A stretch of DNA of 64,000 bases. It comes from Alphaproteobacteria bacterium. Its GTDB lineage: Bacteria > Pseudomonadota > Alphaproteobacteria > Sphingomonadales > Kordiimonadaceae. Shown here one piece after another: positions 16,436-25,469 of this stretch. The stretch covers positions 1-64,000 of the forward strand of contig SBGU01000013.1 of the NCBI GenBank assembly GCA_006226495.1, in the 5' to 3' direction. Under the pieces are notes generated by a model. The model worked only from the letters and a program-made list of their open reading frames with translations. It searched no databases and was not told the origin of the DNA. Made by a program: the position numbers and the translations under genes. Positions within the stretch are counted from its first letter, which is position 1, and every line of letters begins with the position of its first letter.

Positions 16436-18217
16436 TCAAAGCGGCCAGACCCACAGGATCATCGGCAGGGCGACAAGGGTGATCAGGATTTCAAGCGGCA
16501 GGCCCACGCGCCAATAGTCGCCGAACTGGTAGCCGCCCGGCCCCATGACAAGCGCATTATTCTTGTGCCCGATGGGCGTGAGGAACGCGCAGGACGAGCT
16601 GACCGCCACCGCCATCAGGAAACTGTCCGGGTTGGCACCCAGGGCGTTCGCGAGGCCGATACCAATGGGCGCCATCATCACCGCCGTCGCCACATTGTTC
16701 ATGAGGTCAGACAGGGTCATGGTCACAAGGAACAGGAGCGCCAGCACCATCACCGGCGAATGGCCGGCGGACAGTTCGACAATGCCTTCGGTGATCAGCC
16801 TGGTGGCCCCGGTGCTTTCCAGCGCCCCGCCGATGGGGATCATGGCGCCCACCAGCACGATCACCGGCCAGTCGATGGCGTCATACAGGTCGCGTACCGG
16901 CACGACGGAAAACAGCACCATGCCAAGGGCCGCAAGCGCGAGTGCGATCGTCAGCCCAACATATCCTGTGGCCGCCAGGCCAACCGCGCCCGCAAGCAGC
17001 GCCACGGCGGTCAGCGCATGCCGGCGCTTGCCCATCTGGAAACCGCGTTCCGCCAGCGGCAGGAACCGAAGCCGCTGCAGCACGTCGGCCATGGTGTCGC
17101 CGTCGCCTTGCACCAGCAGCACGTCGCCCGCCTGGAAGATGACCCGGTGCAGGCGCTGGCGGATCGCCTTGCCCTGGCGCGAGACACCCAGAAGGTTGAG
17201 GCCATAACGCGACCTCAGGCGCAGCCCGCCACTTTCGCGCCCCACCACCCGGCTGTCCGCCGAGATCACGGCTTCCACCAGCACCACATCGTCCGACGAA
17301 AACAGGCTGCGGTCCGCGCCGTCATGGCCCTTGATCTGCAGGTCGCGTTTGTGCGCGAAGGCGTCCAGTTCCTTGGGACCGGCGCTGACGAGCAGGATAT
17401 CCTTCGCCTGGATTTCGGCGTGGCGGCTGGTCCTGAACATGGGTTTATGGTTGCGGATCAGGCCTGCGATGCCGACATCGGCTTCTTCTGCCAGCGCCTC
17501 GAGCTCCGCCATTTTCATGCCGGCGATTTCCGAACCTTCGGTGACCAGAAGTTCGGCGACATAGTCGTCGATATCGAACAGGTCCTCTGCCGCCGAACTG
17601 GCCTGCCGTTCTTTTGGCAGCAGGCGCCAGCCGATGGTGGCCAGATACAGCACACCAACGATGGCAACCGCCAGGCCAACAGGGGCAAAAGCGAACATGC
17701 CGAACGGTTCGCCCAGCACGTCGGCGCGGAAATTGCCGATGACAATATTGGGCGGCGTGCCGATCAATGTGATCAGGCCGCCAAGGATGGAGCCGAACGA
17801 CAGGGGCATCAACAGAAACGCCGGCGAACGTTTGGCCTTCTTGGCACTTTCGATGGTCGCCGGCATCAGAAGCGCGAGCGCGGCCACATTGTTCATGACC
17901 GCCGACAGGGCCGCCGCAAACCCCGACATGGCGCCAATCTGGATAAACAGGCTTTTCACCGGCGGCACCACAATATGGGCGATGCGGTCAATCGCACCCG
18001 ATGCCGCAAGTCCCCGGCTGATCACCAGCACGGCGGCGACCGTAATGACCGCCGGGTGAGCAAAACCTTCGAACGCCTGTTCGGACGGCACAAGGCCCAG
18101 AAGCGCCGAGGCCATCAGGGCCGCGAAGGCGACAATGTCATACCGCCAGCGCCCCCAGACAAACAGGGCGAACACGGCGGCGAGGATGGCAAAAAGCAGG
18201 ATCTGATCTGTGGTCAT
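16436..18217 (-). CDS. SLC13/DASS family permease with RCK-C (TrkA-C) domains
   Basis: 593 residues from the ATG at 18217; upstream extension to 18289 begins at TTG and has no better site. The N-terminal half has transmembrane segments (DQILLFAILAAVFALFVWGR and following) and the SLC13 signature LIGTPPNIVIGNFR. A central soluble part of about 170 residues (about 200-375) contains two TrkA-C-like repeats (VTEGSEIAGMKMAELEALAE and LFSSDDVVLVEAVISADSRV), and the C-terminal half contains the second membrane bundle with FLTPIGHKNNALVMGPGGY. This arrangement is typical of sodium/sulfate or dicarboxylate symporters of the SAC1 type. The substrate cannot be fixed; sulfate is one option. Confidence 0.88.
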   Translation of the reverse strand: MTTDQILLFAILAAVFALFVWGRWRYDIVAFAALMASALLGLVPSEQAFEGFAHPAVITVAAVLVISRGLAASGAIDRIAHIVVPPVKSLFIQIGAMSGFAAALSAVMNNVAALALLMPATIESAKKAKRSPAFLLMPLSFGSILGGLITLIGTPPNIVIGNFRADVLGEPFGMFAFAPVGLAVAIVGVLYLATIGWRLLPKERQASSAAEDLFDIDDYVAELLVTEGSEIAGMKMAELEALAEEADVGIAGLIRNHKPMFRTSRHAEIQAKDILLVSAGPKELDAFAHKRDLQIKGHDGADRSLFSSDDVVLVEAVISADSRVVGRESGGLRLRSRYGLNLLGVSRQGKAIRQRLHRVIFQAGDVLLVQGDGDTMADVLQRLRFLPLAERGFQMGKRRHALTAVALLAGAVGLAATGYVGLTIALALAALGMVLFSVVPVRDLYDAIDWPVIVLVGAMIPIGGALESTGATRLITEGIVELSAGHSPVMVLALLFLVTMTLSDLMNNVATAVMMAPIGIGLANALGANPDSFLMAVAVSSSCAFLTPIGHKNNALVMGPGGYQFGDYWRVGLPLEILITLVALPMILWVWPL

Positions 18218-18301
18218 GGCCGTGACAGTAGGGTCGGTTTCACGGCAAAGTAAAGCTTCGTCTAGGCATATTTGTGGCAAAGGCCCCAAAAGCGTGCCGG
18301 C

Positions 18302-18329
18302 AAAAAAAAGCCGCGGGAGGACCGCGGCT
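18302..18329 (-). terminator. Rho-independent terminator downstream of the T2SS operon
   Basis: Perfect 8-base stem AGCCGCGG/CCGCGGCT (18309-18316, 18322-18329). Read on the minus strand it is followed by eight T (A run at 18302-18309). It lies 140 bases beyond the stop of the last gene of the gsp operon and closes that unit. Confidence 0.85.
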
Positions 18330-18468
18330 CACAGTTTGATGCTTTTTAGAAACAGGCCGGATGGTACGGCCATGGTCCGCCCTGTCAACCAAAGGGCGGC
18401 AGGGTCATAAATAATTCAATTTACTGAAACATTTCATTTGGCACTGTCACAAACGCGACGGTTTTGTT

Positions 18469-18993
18469 TCACTTGCAGCCGATAACTCCGGCGACCGGCA
18501 ATACCGCCGACCAGCCCGCGTCGGTGGCGACCGACATGCTGCCGGTCGGCAGCTTCAGGCCCTGTTGAAGGCTTCTTAGGGATTCGGGCTGCACGGTCAC
18601 CTTGATGGTCATGTCCGCCTGCCGAAAGGTCTGGTCCTCGAAATATTGCATGGTGATGGGTGCCGACTTCTCCGTGCGGTGGGGCGACTGCACCTTGCCG
18701 TCAAGCGCCACGGACGCCACCCCGTCCGAGCGCTGGAAAAACACCAGGGGCGCATCCGGGCGCTTCAGCCACAGGAACAGCCCGCATTTGCCTTTGTCGA
18801 GCCGCTGGGGCGGCAGCACACCAAGGCGGGACAGAATTTCATCCGTGCCAAGCGGCGGGATCGCCGACGCGGCGGCCGAGCCTTCAAGACCCACCGTCTC
18901 TTCGGGCGGGGTCTGGCCCGCACAGGCGGCAAGGGCCAGAAATCCAGCAAGGCCTGCGGTGGCACGAAACAGTTGGATAGGGTGTGCAAACAT
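18469..18993 (-). CDS. Lipoprotein at the 3' end of the gsp operon
   Basis: 174 residues from the ATG at 18993, whose first base is the last base of the gspN stop (TGATG), so translation is coupled. A signal peptide ends in a lipobox LAACAGQ, marking a periplasmic or outer-membrane lipoprotein. The rest has a region with GKCGLFLWLKRPDAPLVFFQ and a C-terminal cysteine pair partner (VIGCK). I do not recognise the family. Position as the final gene of a complete T2SS operon suggests a role in that system, for example as a pilotin-like lipoprotein for the secretin; this is inference and the protein is longer than known GspS pilotins. Confidence 0.8.
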   Translation of the reverse strand: MFAHPIQLFRATAGLAGFLALAACAGQTPPEETVGLEGSAAASAIPPLGTDEILSRLGVLPPQRLDKGKCGLFLWLKRPDAPLVFFQRSDGVASVALDGKVQSPHRTEKSAPITMQYFEDQTFRQADMTIKVTVQPESLRSLQQGLKLPTGSMSVATDAGWSAVLPVAGVIGCK

Positions 18994-19733
18994 CAAAAAC
19001 TGTCCAGGCTAAGCTGGCCGCGCCAGCCATCGGGTTCGGCACGCAGTCCAGCAAACTCCAGCGCCGATTGCAAGTCGCTCGGCACCGGGGTGCCTTTGTC
19101 GGTGGTTACCACAACATCCAGCACCAGCGGCTGGCCGGGCTGCCAGCGGCCACCAGCTTTCAAGACCGCAACCCGGTTGCCGCCTTCAAGCCCATAGACA
19201 AACGCCCCGCCGTCGCAGCGCACTGGCCCGGCCAGAATTGGCGCTTCGCCGCCCATATTGCCGAAGCTGCGGGCCAGCATATCGCTTCTGAGGCGGACAC
19301 TGCCGTCGGCGCAGCCGCCTTGATCCGTCAGCACGATCCTGTCGCTGTTGATGGCAACCGCGCCCAAGAGCGGCAGTCGGCCAATTCGGCCATCGCTGTC
19401 CATCACCAGCCGCACATCCGTGAGCGCATAACCGGCTTCTGCATCAGCAACCGTCAGCCTGCCACTGAAATCACCCCCCGAAAAACTGATATCGGCGTCC
19501 ATCCCACCGGTCAGGAACGCAACCGCCGACGGTTCGATCTGCAGCGTACCCAGCGGCACGCCGGCGATGGCCGCGTCCGACAGGGTCATCTGCCACAGGC
19601 TGCCGGTCGCAGACGCATAGGCAAGACCACGCGGGCCGGCAATCGAAAGCGCCACGGACGCCGGCATGAAAGCGATGAAGCTGACGAGGAAAGCCAGCAC
19701 GCCGGCGGCGACAAGGGTGCGCAACCGCATCAT
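18993..19733 (-). CDS. gspN: Type II secretion system protein N
   Basis: 246 residues. One N-terminal transmembrane anchor (LVAAGVLAFLVSFIAFMPAS) is followed by GSLWQMTLSDAAIAGVPLGT, the conserved start of the GspN periplasmic domain, and then a beta-rich region. GspN is an inner-membrane accessory subunit found in only some T2SS operons. It is the twelfth gsp gene of this run (gspC to gspN) and overlaps gspM by 4 bases at its start and the lipoprotein gene by one base at its end. The assignment rests on sequence pattern plus fixed gene order. Confidence 0.85.
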   Translation of the reverse strand: MMRLRTLVAAGVLAFLVSFIAFMPASVALSIAGPRGLAYASATGSLWQMTLSDAAIAGVPLGTLQIEPSAVAFLTGGMDADISFSGGDFSGRLTVADAEAGYALTDVRLVMDSDGRIGRLPLLGAVAINSDRIVLTDQGGCADGSVRLRSDMLARSFGNMGGEAPILAGPVRCDGGAFVYGLEGGNRVAVLKAGGRWQPGQPLVLDVVVTTDKGTPVPSDLQSALEFAGLRAEPDGWRGQLSLDSF

Positions 19734-20206
19734 GCGCCGCCCCCCGCAAACTGAACCTGCACACGCAGCATGCCGCTGGTGCCGGATTTCTGGATGAATA
19801 CCTTCGCGGGCGCCACATTATGCTGTTCGGCCAGCGCATGCAGCCAGCCATACAGCGCGGGCGACGCCACGCTGTCGACCCACACGCCAAGCGCACCATC
19901 TTCACCCGGTTGCAGGCGGCTGATCGATACACCGGCATCCCGCGCAGCGGTTGCCACCAGTACCCTGAGCGGCTGGTCAGACCGCGTGGCGGTGCTGCCG
20001 CCGGCGCGGTACGCTTCCACCAGTGCGGCACCCGCCGCCACCTGTTCATAGGTTGCGCGCGCGGCCGTCAGGCTGCGTTCGCTATCGGCCCGGTAGGCCG
20101 CGACCGGACGGACGAGCACCAACCACACCAGCATCAGGGCGGTCAGGCCACCCGCAATCAGGATCAGCCCCTGTTCCCGGGCCGTAAGGCTTTGCCAGCG
20201 TTCCAT
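19730..20206 (-). CDS. gspM: Type II secretion system protein M
   Basis: 158 residues. A short cytoplasmic N-terminus (MERWQSLTAREQGLILIA) leads directly into one transmembrane helix and then a periplasmic ferredoxin-like domain with an alanine-rich coiled coil. This matches GspM, the inner-membrane platform subunit that pairs with GspL. Gene order L-M-N and overlaps of one base with gspL and 4 bases with gspN support the call. Confidence 0.88.
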   Translation of the reverse strand: MERWQSLTAREQGLILIAGGLTALMLVWLVLVRPVAAYRADSERSLTAARATYEQVAAGAALVEAYRAGGSTATRSDQPLRVLVATAARDAGVSISRLQPGEDGALGVWVDSVASPALYGWLHALAEQHNVAPAKVFIQKSGTSGMLRVQVQFAGGGA

Positions 20207-21303
20207 CAGCCTGCCCTCCTGACCGTCAGTTCCGAAAAAACCCGGGCGCCGTCCTGCCGGCTGCTGCCCTCGCGGACCAGAAGCCCGCCTTCCTGCAGCG
20301 CGCGGCGGAAACTGTCGCCTTCCGCATAGGACGCGAAGGACATGTTCAGCACCATGTCGCCCGTCGTCTGGTCATACCGCAGGCTTTCAACCAGGGTCTG
20401 GTCGCTGGCCTCAACCGCCCGGAATACCCGGTCGGACAGCGCAAAAAACTCGCCGCCGCCTTCCTGGGCATAACCCGCGACCGCACGGCGCATCTGCGCC
20501 TGCATATTCACGATGCGCGGCACATCGGGCAGCGCTTTCCTGAAGACAGCTTCCGCAGCGGCATAGGTGGCATCGGCCCGGCGGTTATTGTCGTAGGCCG
20601 CATAAAACCCGGTCGCAAGCCACAGGGCAAAGGCCAGAAGTGCCAGCACACCGGACCGCCGGAACCAGACCAGCATGGCCGCGACGTCCCCGCGTGGCGC
20701 GAAGGCACCCTGCAACAGGGTCGCTTCCGTGCCGCAGGCGGCGGGCAACAGCACCGGGCTGGAAATCTTCTCAGGGGCGGTCTGGCTGCCTGCCAGCATC
20801 GTGTCCGCAAGGTCTGCTTCGGCGGCAAAACCACTGCCGTCGGCGAAGCGCGCCAGCACACGGCCATGATAGCGGGCGGCATTCACCCCCTCGTCCGGCT
20901 GCGGCAGCAGCATATAGTCCGGCACCAGCAGTGTGGCGCTGATGCCAAGGCCGGCCAGCAAGATCATGATCCTGTCCATCACCGCCCGGTCCATCACCGC
21001 CACGGTTGCCGGCCGGTCTGCGGCACCGGCGGCCAGCACGGCAAAATGCCGGTCGGCACCCGCGCGCGAGATGCGTTCGTCCAGCACGCCGGGCAGGATT
21101 TTTACCAGTTTCTGGGGTGCGAAAGCCGGCAGCATCAGGCTGTGGCTGGCGACCCATTCGCCGGGCACCACCACAATGGCCGAACGGCCAGACAGGCTTT
21201 CGGCGCCAAGGTCGCCCAGCCAGCGGCCATCTTCCGCCACTGTGCCGGCGCGGGCCAAGCCGCCCAGGTCGGGCGTCAGTTCTATGACAAGGGTTTCGCT
21301 CAC
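20206..21303 (-). CDS. gspL: Type II secretion system protein L
   Basis: 365 residues from a GTG at 21303 that overlaps the gspK stop (GTGA). The N-terminal cytoplasmic domain is actin-like (VVVPGEWVASHSLMLPAFAP and LPGVLDERI); one transmembrane helix follows at about residues 236-254 (GVLALLAFALWLATGFYAA), and then a periplasmic domain. GspL binds the GspE ATPase on the cytoplasmic side and GspM in the membrane. Length and topology fit the family. Confidence 0.88.
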   Translation of the reverse strand: MSETLVIELTPDLGGLARAGTVAEDGRWLGDLGAESLSGRSAIVVVPGEWVASHSLMLPAFAPQKLVKILPGVLDERISRAGADRHFAVLAAGAADRPATVAVMDRAVMDRIMILLAGLGISATLLVPDYMLLPQPDEGVNAARYHGRVLARFADGSGFAAEADLADTMLAGSQTAPEKISSPVLLPAACGTEATLLQGAFAPRGDVAAMLVWFRRSGVLALLAFALWLATGFYAAYDNNRRADATYAAAEAVFRKALPDVPRIVNMQAQMRRAVAGYAQEGGGEFFALSDRVFRAVEASDQTLVESLRYDQTTGDMVLNMSFASYAEGDSFRRALQEGGLLVREGSSRQDGARVFSELTVRRAG

Positions 21304-22280
21304 TGGATCACTCCGTACCGACGCGCGCTGATGCGGGCTGCACCGTCATTGTCGATTTCGATCATGCTGGCCATATGGCTTGTCGCCTCGTGGAAAGTGA
21401 CCCGGATGCGGCTTTCGAAACGCTGCGGTTTCACCGCCGTGCGCCCGCGCACAGACTGTTCGATCTGCATGCCACCGAACACCGGATCGCGCCAGAAATC
21501 GCCCACGTCGGCATAACCGCGCGGCGGGCGCGTGGCAATCAGCTTCACCGCCGACGCCAGGGAAAAATCGCCCCCGACCAGCGCCTGCAACAGGGGCGCT
21601 TCTTCCACACGCATGCTGTTGACATTCAGGGTTTGGGGTTCGCTATTTGACCCCACACACAGGAAGGGCGACAGGCTGGCCATCAGCTCGCGCGAATAAC
21701 CGCGCACGCGGTACAGTTCGCTCAGGTCTGCGACCAGGCTGTTGGCAGCGCGGTACGGCGGTTTCATGACGCTATAGTCATAATCCTCGGCACCCAGGGC
21801 GCGGCTTTGGCTGTCGCTGTCCAGCCAGTCCACCAGCGCGTCGGACAATTGTTCGCCCACCGCATCCGCGAGCCCGAGTGAGGCCAGAAGGCGCCGATAT
21901 TCCGCCACGGCACCCGGCCGCACGGCCAGGCGGTTACCGTCGGACGCCTGCACCAGGCTGTTGACATTGAAACAGTTGCTGACGTCCGTCAGCACGCCGT
22001 CGATACGGCCGCCATCGATGGGATAGGACACGTCCTCTTGCAGGAAACTCTTGATATTATTGCGGTAAATATTTTCTGCCGCCGACAGCGCCAGTTGTTC
22101 GCCACCCAGCGCATAATAGCGCGCCTGGCCGTAAATCCGGTCGTTGGTCGCGCGCTTCACCGAATAGCCCAGCATGTCGAAGGTCACCGCCGCGCCCGCC
22201 GCCATGACAGACACCAGCAACAGCACAGTCACCAAGGCCGCACCCCGATCTGACCGGATTTTCCGAATGACGCGCTTCAT
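21300..22280 (-). CDS. gspK: Type II secretion minor pseudopilin K
   Basis: 326 residues, the usual size for GspK, the largest minor pseudopilin that caps the pseudopilus tip. It has a prepilin-like N-terminus, SDRGAALVTVLLLVSVMAAG, where cleavage is expected after the glycine. The stretches YYALGGEQLALSAAENIYR, ALVDWLDSDSQSRALGAED and LNVNSMRVEEAPLLQAL are characteristic of the family. Overlaps of 4 bases with gspJ and gspL indicate tight translational coupling. Confidence 0.9.
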   Translation of the reverse strand: MKRVIRKIRSDRGAALVTVLLLVSVMAAGAAVTFDMLGYSVKRATNDRIYGQARYYALGGEQLALSAAENIYRNNIKSFLQEDVSYPIDGGRIDGVLTDVSNCFNVNSLVQASDGNRLAVRPGAVAEYRRLLASLGLADAVGEQLSDALVDWLDSDSQSRALGAEDYDYSVMKPPYRAANSLVADLSELYRVRGYSRELMASLSPFLCVGSNSEPQTLNVNSMRVEEAPLLQALVGGDFSLASAVKLIATRPPRGYADVGDFWRDPVFGGMQIEQSVRGRTAVKPQRFESRIRVTFHEATSHMASMIEIDNDGAARISARRYGVIQ

Positions 22281-22888
22281 GCCCCGGTCCCCACCATGAA
22301 CAACAGCCTGAGGCTGCGCCCGGTATCGAAGGTCAGGGTGAATTCGGCCATTTTCGGCAGGCTGCCGCTGTCGCGGCCACGCCAGTCGTCGATCCAGATA
22401 CCGTCGGCATCGAAGCGCACTTCGGCTTTCTGGAGGCCGGACAGCAACACCCGGTCCGTGAAGGGCGTGTCGACCGTGCGATCGGCGCGGGCATAGGCGC
22501 GCCGGACAAGCTGGCCGTTTTCAAACCGGTAATCGACCCGGTCTACCGCGCTTTCACCGCCACCAATGCGCGCGCCCATATTGCCGCCGCGCACAAATTC
22601 CACGAGGCCCTCGGCTCCCAGGTGCACCCCGCCTTCGAAGGCGGACCCGGCGCCACCGAACGGGTCGCGCACCGGACGGTTGACTGCTTCCAGCATGTCG
22701 GCGCGCATGAGCGCCCGGGCCATGTCGACCGCCGCCAAACGTTCGTCCGCCGCCTGCAGGCCCATGCGGCCCGACTGGTAACCCGACAGGATGGCCACGC
22801 CCGCAGCCGCCACCAGCGCGAACAGGAAGGTCGCCACCATGGTTTCCACCAGCGAAAAGCCGCCATCGTTTGTGCGGGCACCCATCAT
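22277..22888 (-). CDS. gspJ: Type II secretion minor pseudopilin J
   Basis: 203 residues. It has a type IV pilin-like N-terminus NDGGFSLVETMVATFLFALV with the peptidase site between Gly and Phe and the conserved Glu at +5, followed by the pseudopilin helix and a beta domain of about 150 residues. GspJ forms the tip complex with GspI and GspK. It overlaps both gspI and gspK by four bases. The start could be the ATG at 22888 or the next codon at 22885. Confidence 0.9.
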   Translation of the reverse strand: MMGARTNDGGFSLVETMVATFLFALVAAAGVAILSGYQSGRMGLQAADERLAAVDMARALMRADMLEAVNRPVRDPFGGAGSAFEGGVHLGAEGLVEFVRGGNMGARIGGGESAVDRVDYRFENGQLVRRAYARADRTVDTPFTDRVLLSGLQKAEVRFDADGIWIDDWRGRDSGSLPKMAEFTLTFDTGRSLRLLFMVGTGA

Positions 22889-23274
22889 TTCACCGGCACC
22901 CTGCGATAGCCGGTCAGGGACGCAAGTTCCTGTTTCGGCGCCTCTTCCGCCACCACCGACACCTCGATCACCGCGATTTCATTCTGGGGCAGGATGCGCA
23001 CGGTTTCGCGCCACAGGAAGCCGGTGCCGAACTGTTCCTCGCGGCCCGTGCGGCTGCCGGCGTGCGGCTCTTCCGCGCGGGCGATGGTTTCATTCAAGCG
23101 GTTTTCGGCCACGATGGAGGCCAAGGTGCGTTCCTGCACCTGCCCGGTGATGCCGATGGCCTGGGTCTGGCTTTCCAGCAAGGTAACGGCGGCGATGGCC
23201 AAAACCGCGACCGCGACCAGCAGTTCCATCAGCGAAAAGCCGCTGTCCGCACCTGTGCCAATCCGCTCAGTCAT
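22885..23274 (-). CDS. gspI: Type II secretion minor pseudopilin I
   Basis: 129 residues. The N-terminus contains the prepilin site SGFSLMELLVAVAVLAIAAV with Glu at +5, then the family-typical sequence TLLESQTQAIGITGQVQERT and VAENRLNE. GspI nucleates assembly of the tip complex. It lies between gspH (8-base overlap) and gspJ (4-base overlap) in the standard T2SS order. Confidence 0.9.
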   Translation of the reverse strand: MTERIGTGADSGFSLMELLVAVAVLAIAAVTLLESQTQAIGITGQVQERTLASIVAENRLNETIARAEEPHAGSRTGREEQFGTGFLWRETVRILPQNEIAVIEVSVVAEEAPKQELASLTGYRRVPVK

Positions 23275-23755
23275 GGCGTTTCACCTTGAAGCGGCCATCG
23301 CCGGAACCAGTGAGCACCGCTTCGGTGTCACCCAGTGTCAGGGTCAGTTTGAAGGGCGGCTGTTCGCCTGTGGGCAGGAACCAGATATGCGGTGTGACCT
23401 CGCCCGTTTTTGGCTCCATCTCAACCCCTGCGACCTCAAGGGCCGCGAAGCTGGCGGGGCCAAAGCGCAAGGCATCAGGCTTCAGCACATCGGCATCGAC
23501 CTGCCAGCCATTGTCGGTGGCCGCCAGGGTCTGGAAACCTTCGGCATCAAAGCGCACGCCGATCACCCGGCCCGTCAGCACACTTTCGCGCGACAGGGCA
23601 ACAAAGGCACGTTCGGTGGTTTCGGCCACCCGTTCAAGCCGCGTGTCGCTGGACGGGATCGCCATCACCACAGCGCCCGCCATCAGGCCGATGATGGCGA
23701 CAACCACCATCACTTCCACAAGGGAAAAGCCCGTGTCTGCGCGCGCCGGTTTCAT
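23267..23755 (-). CDS. gspH: Type II secretion minor pseudopilin H
   Basis: 162 residues. Prepilin N-terminus TGFSLVEVMVVVAIIGLMAG with cleavage after Gly and Glu at +5, then the family region VAETTERAFVALSRESVLTGRVIGVRFD and a beta-rich C-terminal domain. GspH is thought to link the tip complex to the main pseudopilus. It is separated from gspG by 8 bases and overlaps gspI by 8 bases. Confidence 0.9.
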   Translation of the reverse strand: MKPARADTGFSLVEVMVVVAIIGLMAGAVVMAIPSSDTRLERVAETTERAFVALSRESVLTGRVIGVRFDAEGFQTLAATDNGWQVDADVLKPDALRFGPASFAALEVAGVEMEPKTGEVTPHIWFLPTGEQPPFKLTLTLGDTEAVLTGSGDGRFKVKRHD

Positions 23756-23763
23756 GATGCCGG

Positions 23764-24228
23764 TTATTCCTTGTCCGCTTTCCAGTTGCCGATGTCGGCA
23801 TTCATGCCGTCGCCGCCGGGTTTGCCGTCGGCACCATAGGAAAAGATGTCGACCTTGCCGTGTTCACCGGGGAACAGATACTGGTAGGGCTGGCCCCAGG
23901 GGTCGGTCGGCAGTGCCTTGATATAACCTTCCGTGCGGAAGGAAGCGCCTTTGGGCGGGTTCACCAGTGCTTCAAGACCGTCCTCCAGGCTCGGGTACTT
24001 CAGCGTGTCCATGCGGTACATTTCAACCGCCTGCTCGATCAGGTGCACATCGGCGCGGGCCTTTTCGACCATGGCGCGGTCCTGGCTTGGCAGCACGTTG
24101 ATCACCACAATGGTGGTCAGAAGCCCGATGATCACGATCACGACCATCAGTTCAATGAGCGAAAAGCCGTCGTCGTCCTCTTGCAGGCGGGCGCGCAGCC
24201 GGTTCAGTTTGCAGATCAGGTGTTTCAC
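23764..24228 (-). CDS. gspG: Type II secretion major pseudopilin G
   Basis: 154 residues starting at a GTG (24228) with AGGAGA upstream. The prepilin site DGFSLIELMVVIVIIGLLTT is classic, followed by VEKARADVHLIEQAVEMYRM and the C-terminal calcium-loop region YGADGKPGGDGMNADIGNW. GspG polymerises into the pseudopilus that pushes cargo through the secretin. The N-terminal leader before the cleavage site is about 21 residues, longer than the usual 6-10. Confidence 0.95.
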   Translation of the reverse strand: MKHLICKLNRLRARLQEDDDGFSLIELMVVIVIIGLLTTIVVINVLPSQDRAMVEKARADVHLIEQAVEMYRMDTLKYPSLEDGLEALVNPPKGASFRTEGYIKALPTDPWGQPYQYLFPGEHGKVDIFSYGADGKPGGDGMNADIGNWKADKE

Positions 24229-24239
24229 CTTCCGTCTCC

Positions 24240-25469
24240 TTACATCAACACCAGGCTGTTGAGCCTGAGAATGGGCAGCATGATCGACAGCACAATCGCG
24301 CCGACGATACCACCCATGAAAATCACGATCAGCGGCTCCAGAAGGCTGAGCGCCGATTTGGTGAAGCCGTCAAATTCACTTTCCAGATAGTCCGCAGCCT
24401 TGTGCAGCATCAGGCCAAGCTGGCCGCTGCGTTCGCCGGCGGCGACCATATAGCCCAGCATCGGCGGCAGTTCCTGAACACCCCGGAGTGCCGCCGCGAC
24501 ACCCGTGCCTTCGCGCACCTGGGTGACGACGTCTTTCAACCGCGCGGCGATGCGGGCATTGCGCACGGTCTGGCTGGCGGCGACCAGGGCATCGAGCGCG
24601 GGGCTGCCACCCTGCACCAGGGTCCCGAACGCCCGGGCAAAACGCGCGGCATTGACCGCGCGGATCAGCCGTCCGACAAGCGGCAGCCTGAGCATTTGGC
24701 CATGCACTTGCAAGCGCACGGGGGGGCGGGAAAGTGTTGCACGTGCAACAAAAACACCCGCCACAATCGCAAGCAGAAGCCAGAGGCCGTAGCTCGTCAG
24801 GAAACCGGACACACCGACGACGATTTTGGTCAGGGTCGGCAGTTCACTGCCAAAATGGTCGAACTGGGCCACCACTTTGGGCACCACAAAAACCATCAGC
24901 GCGGTCACGACCGCGATGGCCACCACCATCAACACGGCAGGGTAGATGAGCGCGGCCTGCACCTTGGCGCGGGTCTCCTGCGACTTTTCCCGGTGGTCGG
25001 CCACCCGGGCCAGCACGCGGCCCATGTCACCCGAGGCTTCGCCGGCGGCGACCATGGCGCAATAGAGGCTGTCGAACGTCGCACTTTCCTGTTCCATGGC
25101 CTGCGAGAGGCGCATGCCTTCCATCACACTGGCACGCACGCGGGTCAGCACCGCCCGGACCGCAGGTTTTTCGGCCTGCGACGCCAGCGCCGACAGGGCT
25201 TCTTCGACCGGCGAGGCGGCTTCGATCATGGTGGCAAGCTGGCGGGTGATCAGCGCCAGGTCTTTTTCGGAAATGCGTTCCCGGCGTTCCAGAATGCTGA
25301 ACCGGCTGGGGGCGGCGTCTTTGGCTTTGGCGCGCGCCGGGCTGATGCGGGTCGCGAACAATTGCCGCGCCATCAGGCGCTGGCGTGCGTCCCGTTCGCC
25401 ATCCGCCGCGATGGTGCCGCGCCGGGCCTTGCCGGCGCCGTCCAGCGCTTCATAATCAAACGCCTGCAC
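24240..25469 (-). CDS. gspF: Type II secretion inner-membrane platform protein F
   Basis: 409 residues from a GTG at 25469 with GGAGG upstream, overlapping the 3' end of gspE by 14 bases. Three transmembrane helices (about 172-192, 220-240, 375-400) and two repeated cytoplasmic helical domains (ALITRQLATMIEAASPVEEA and FARAFGTLVQGGSPALDALV) are the signature of GspF/PilC. It anchors the ATPase GspE to the inner-membrane platform. Confidence 0.94.
   Translation of the reverse strand: MQAFDYEALDGAGKARRGTIAADGERDARQRLMARQLFATRISPARAKAKDAAPSRFSILERRERISEKDLALITRQLATMIEAASPVEEALSALASQAEKPAVRAVLTRVRASVMEGMRLSQAMEQESATFDSLYCAMVAAGEASGDMGRVLARVADHREKSQETRAKVQAALIYPAVLMVVAIAVVTALMVFVVPKVVAQFDHFGSELPTLTKIVVGVSGFLTSYGLWLLLAIVAGVFVARATLSRPPVRLQVHGQMLRLPLVGRLIRAVNAARFARAFGTLVQGGSPALDALVAASQTVRNARIAARLKDVVTQVREGTGVAAALRGVQELPPMLGYMVAAGERSGQLGLMLHKAADYLESEFDGFTKSALSLLEPLIVIFMGGIVGAIVLSIMLPILRLNSLVLM

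Noticed and set aside
15563-18253. A plus-strand open frame of 896 codons
   Set aside because: It is antisense to a GNAT gene, a small membrane protein and a permease; its composition is histidine/arginine-rich as expected for a shadow frame.
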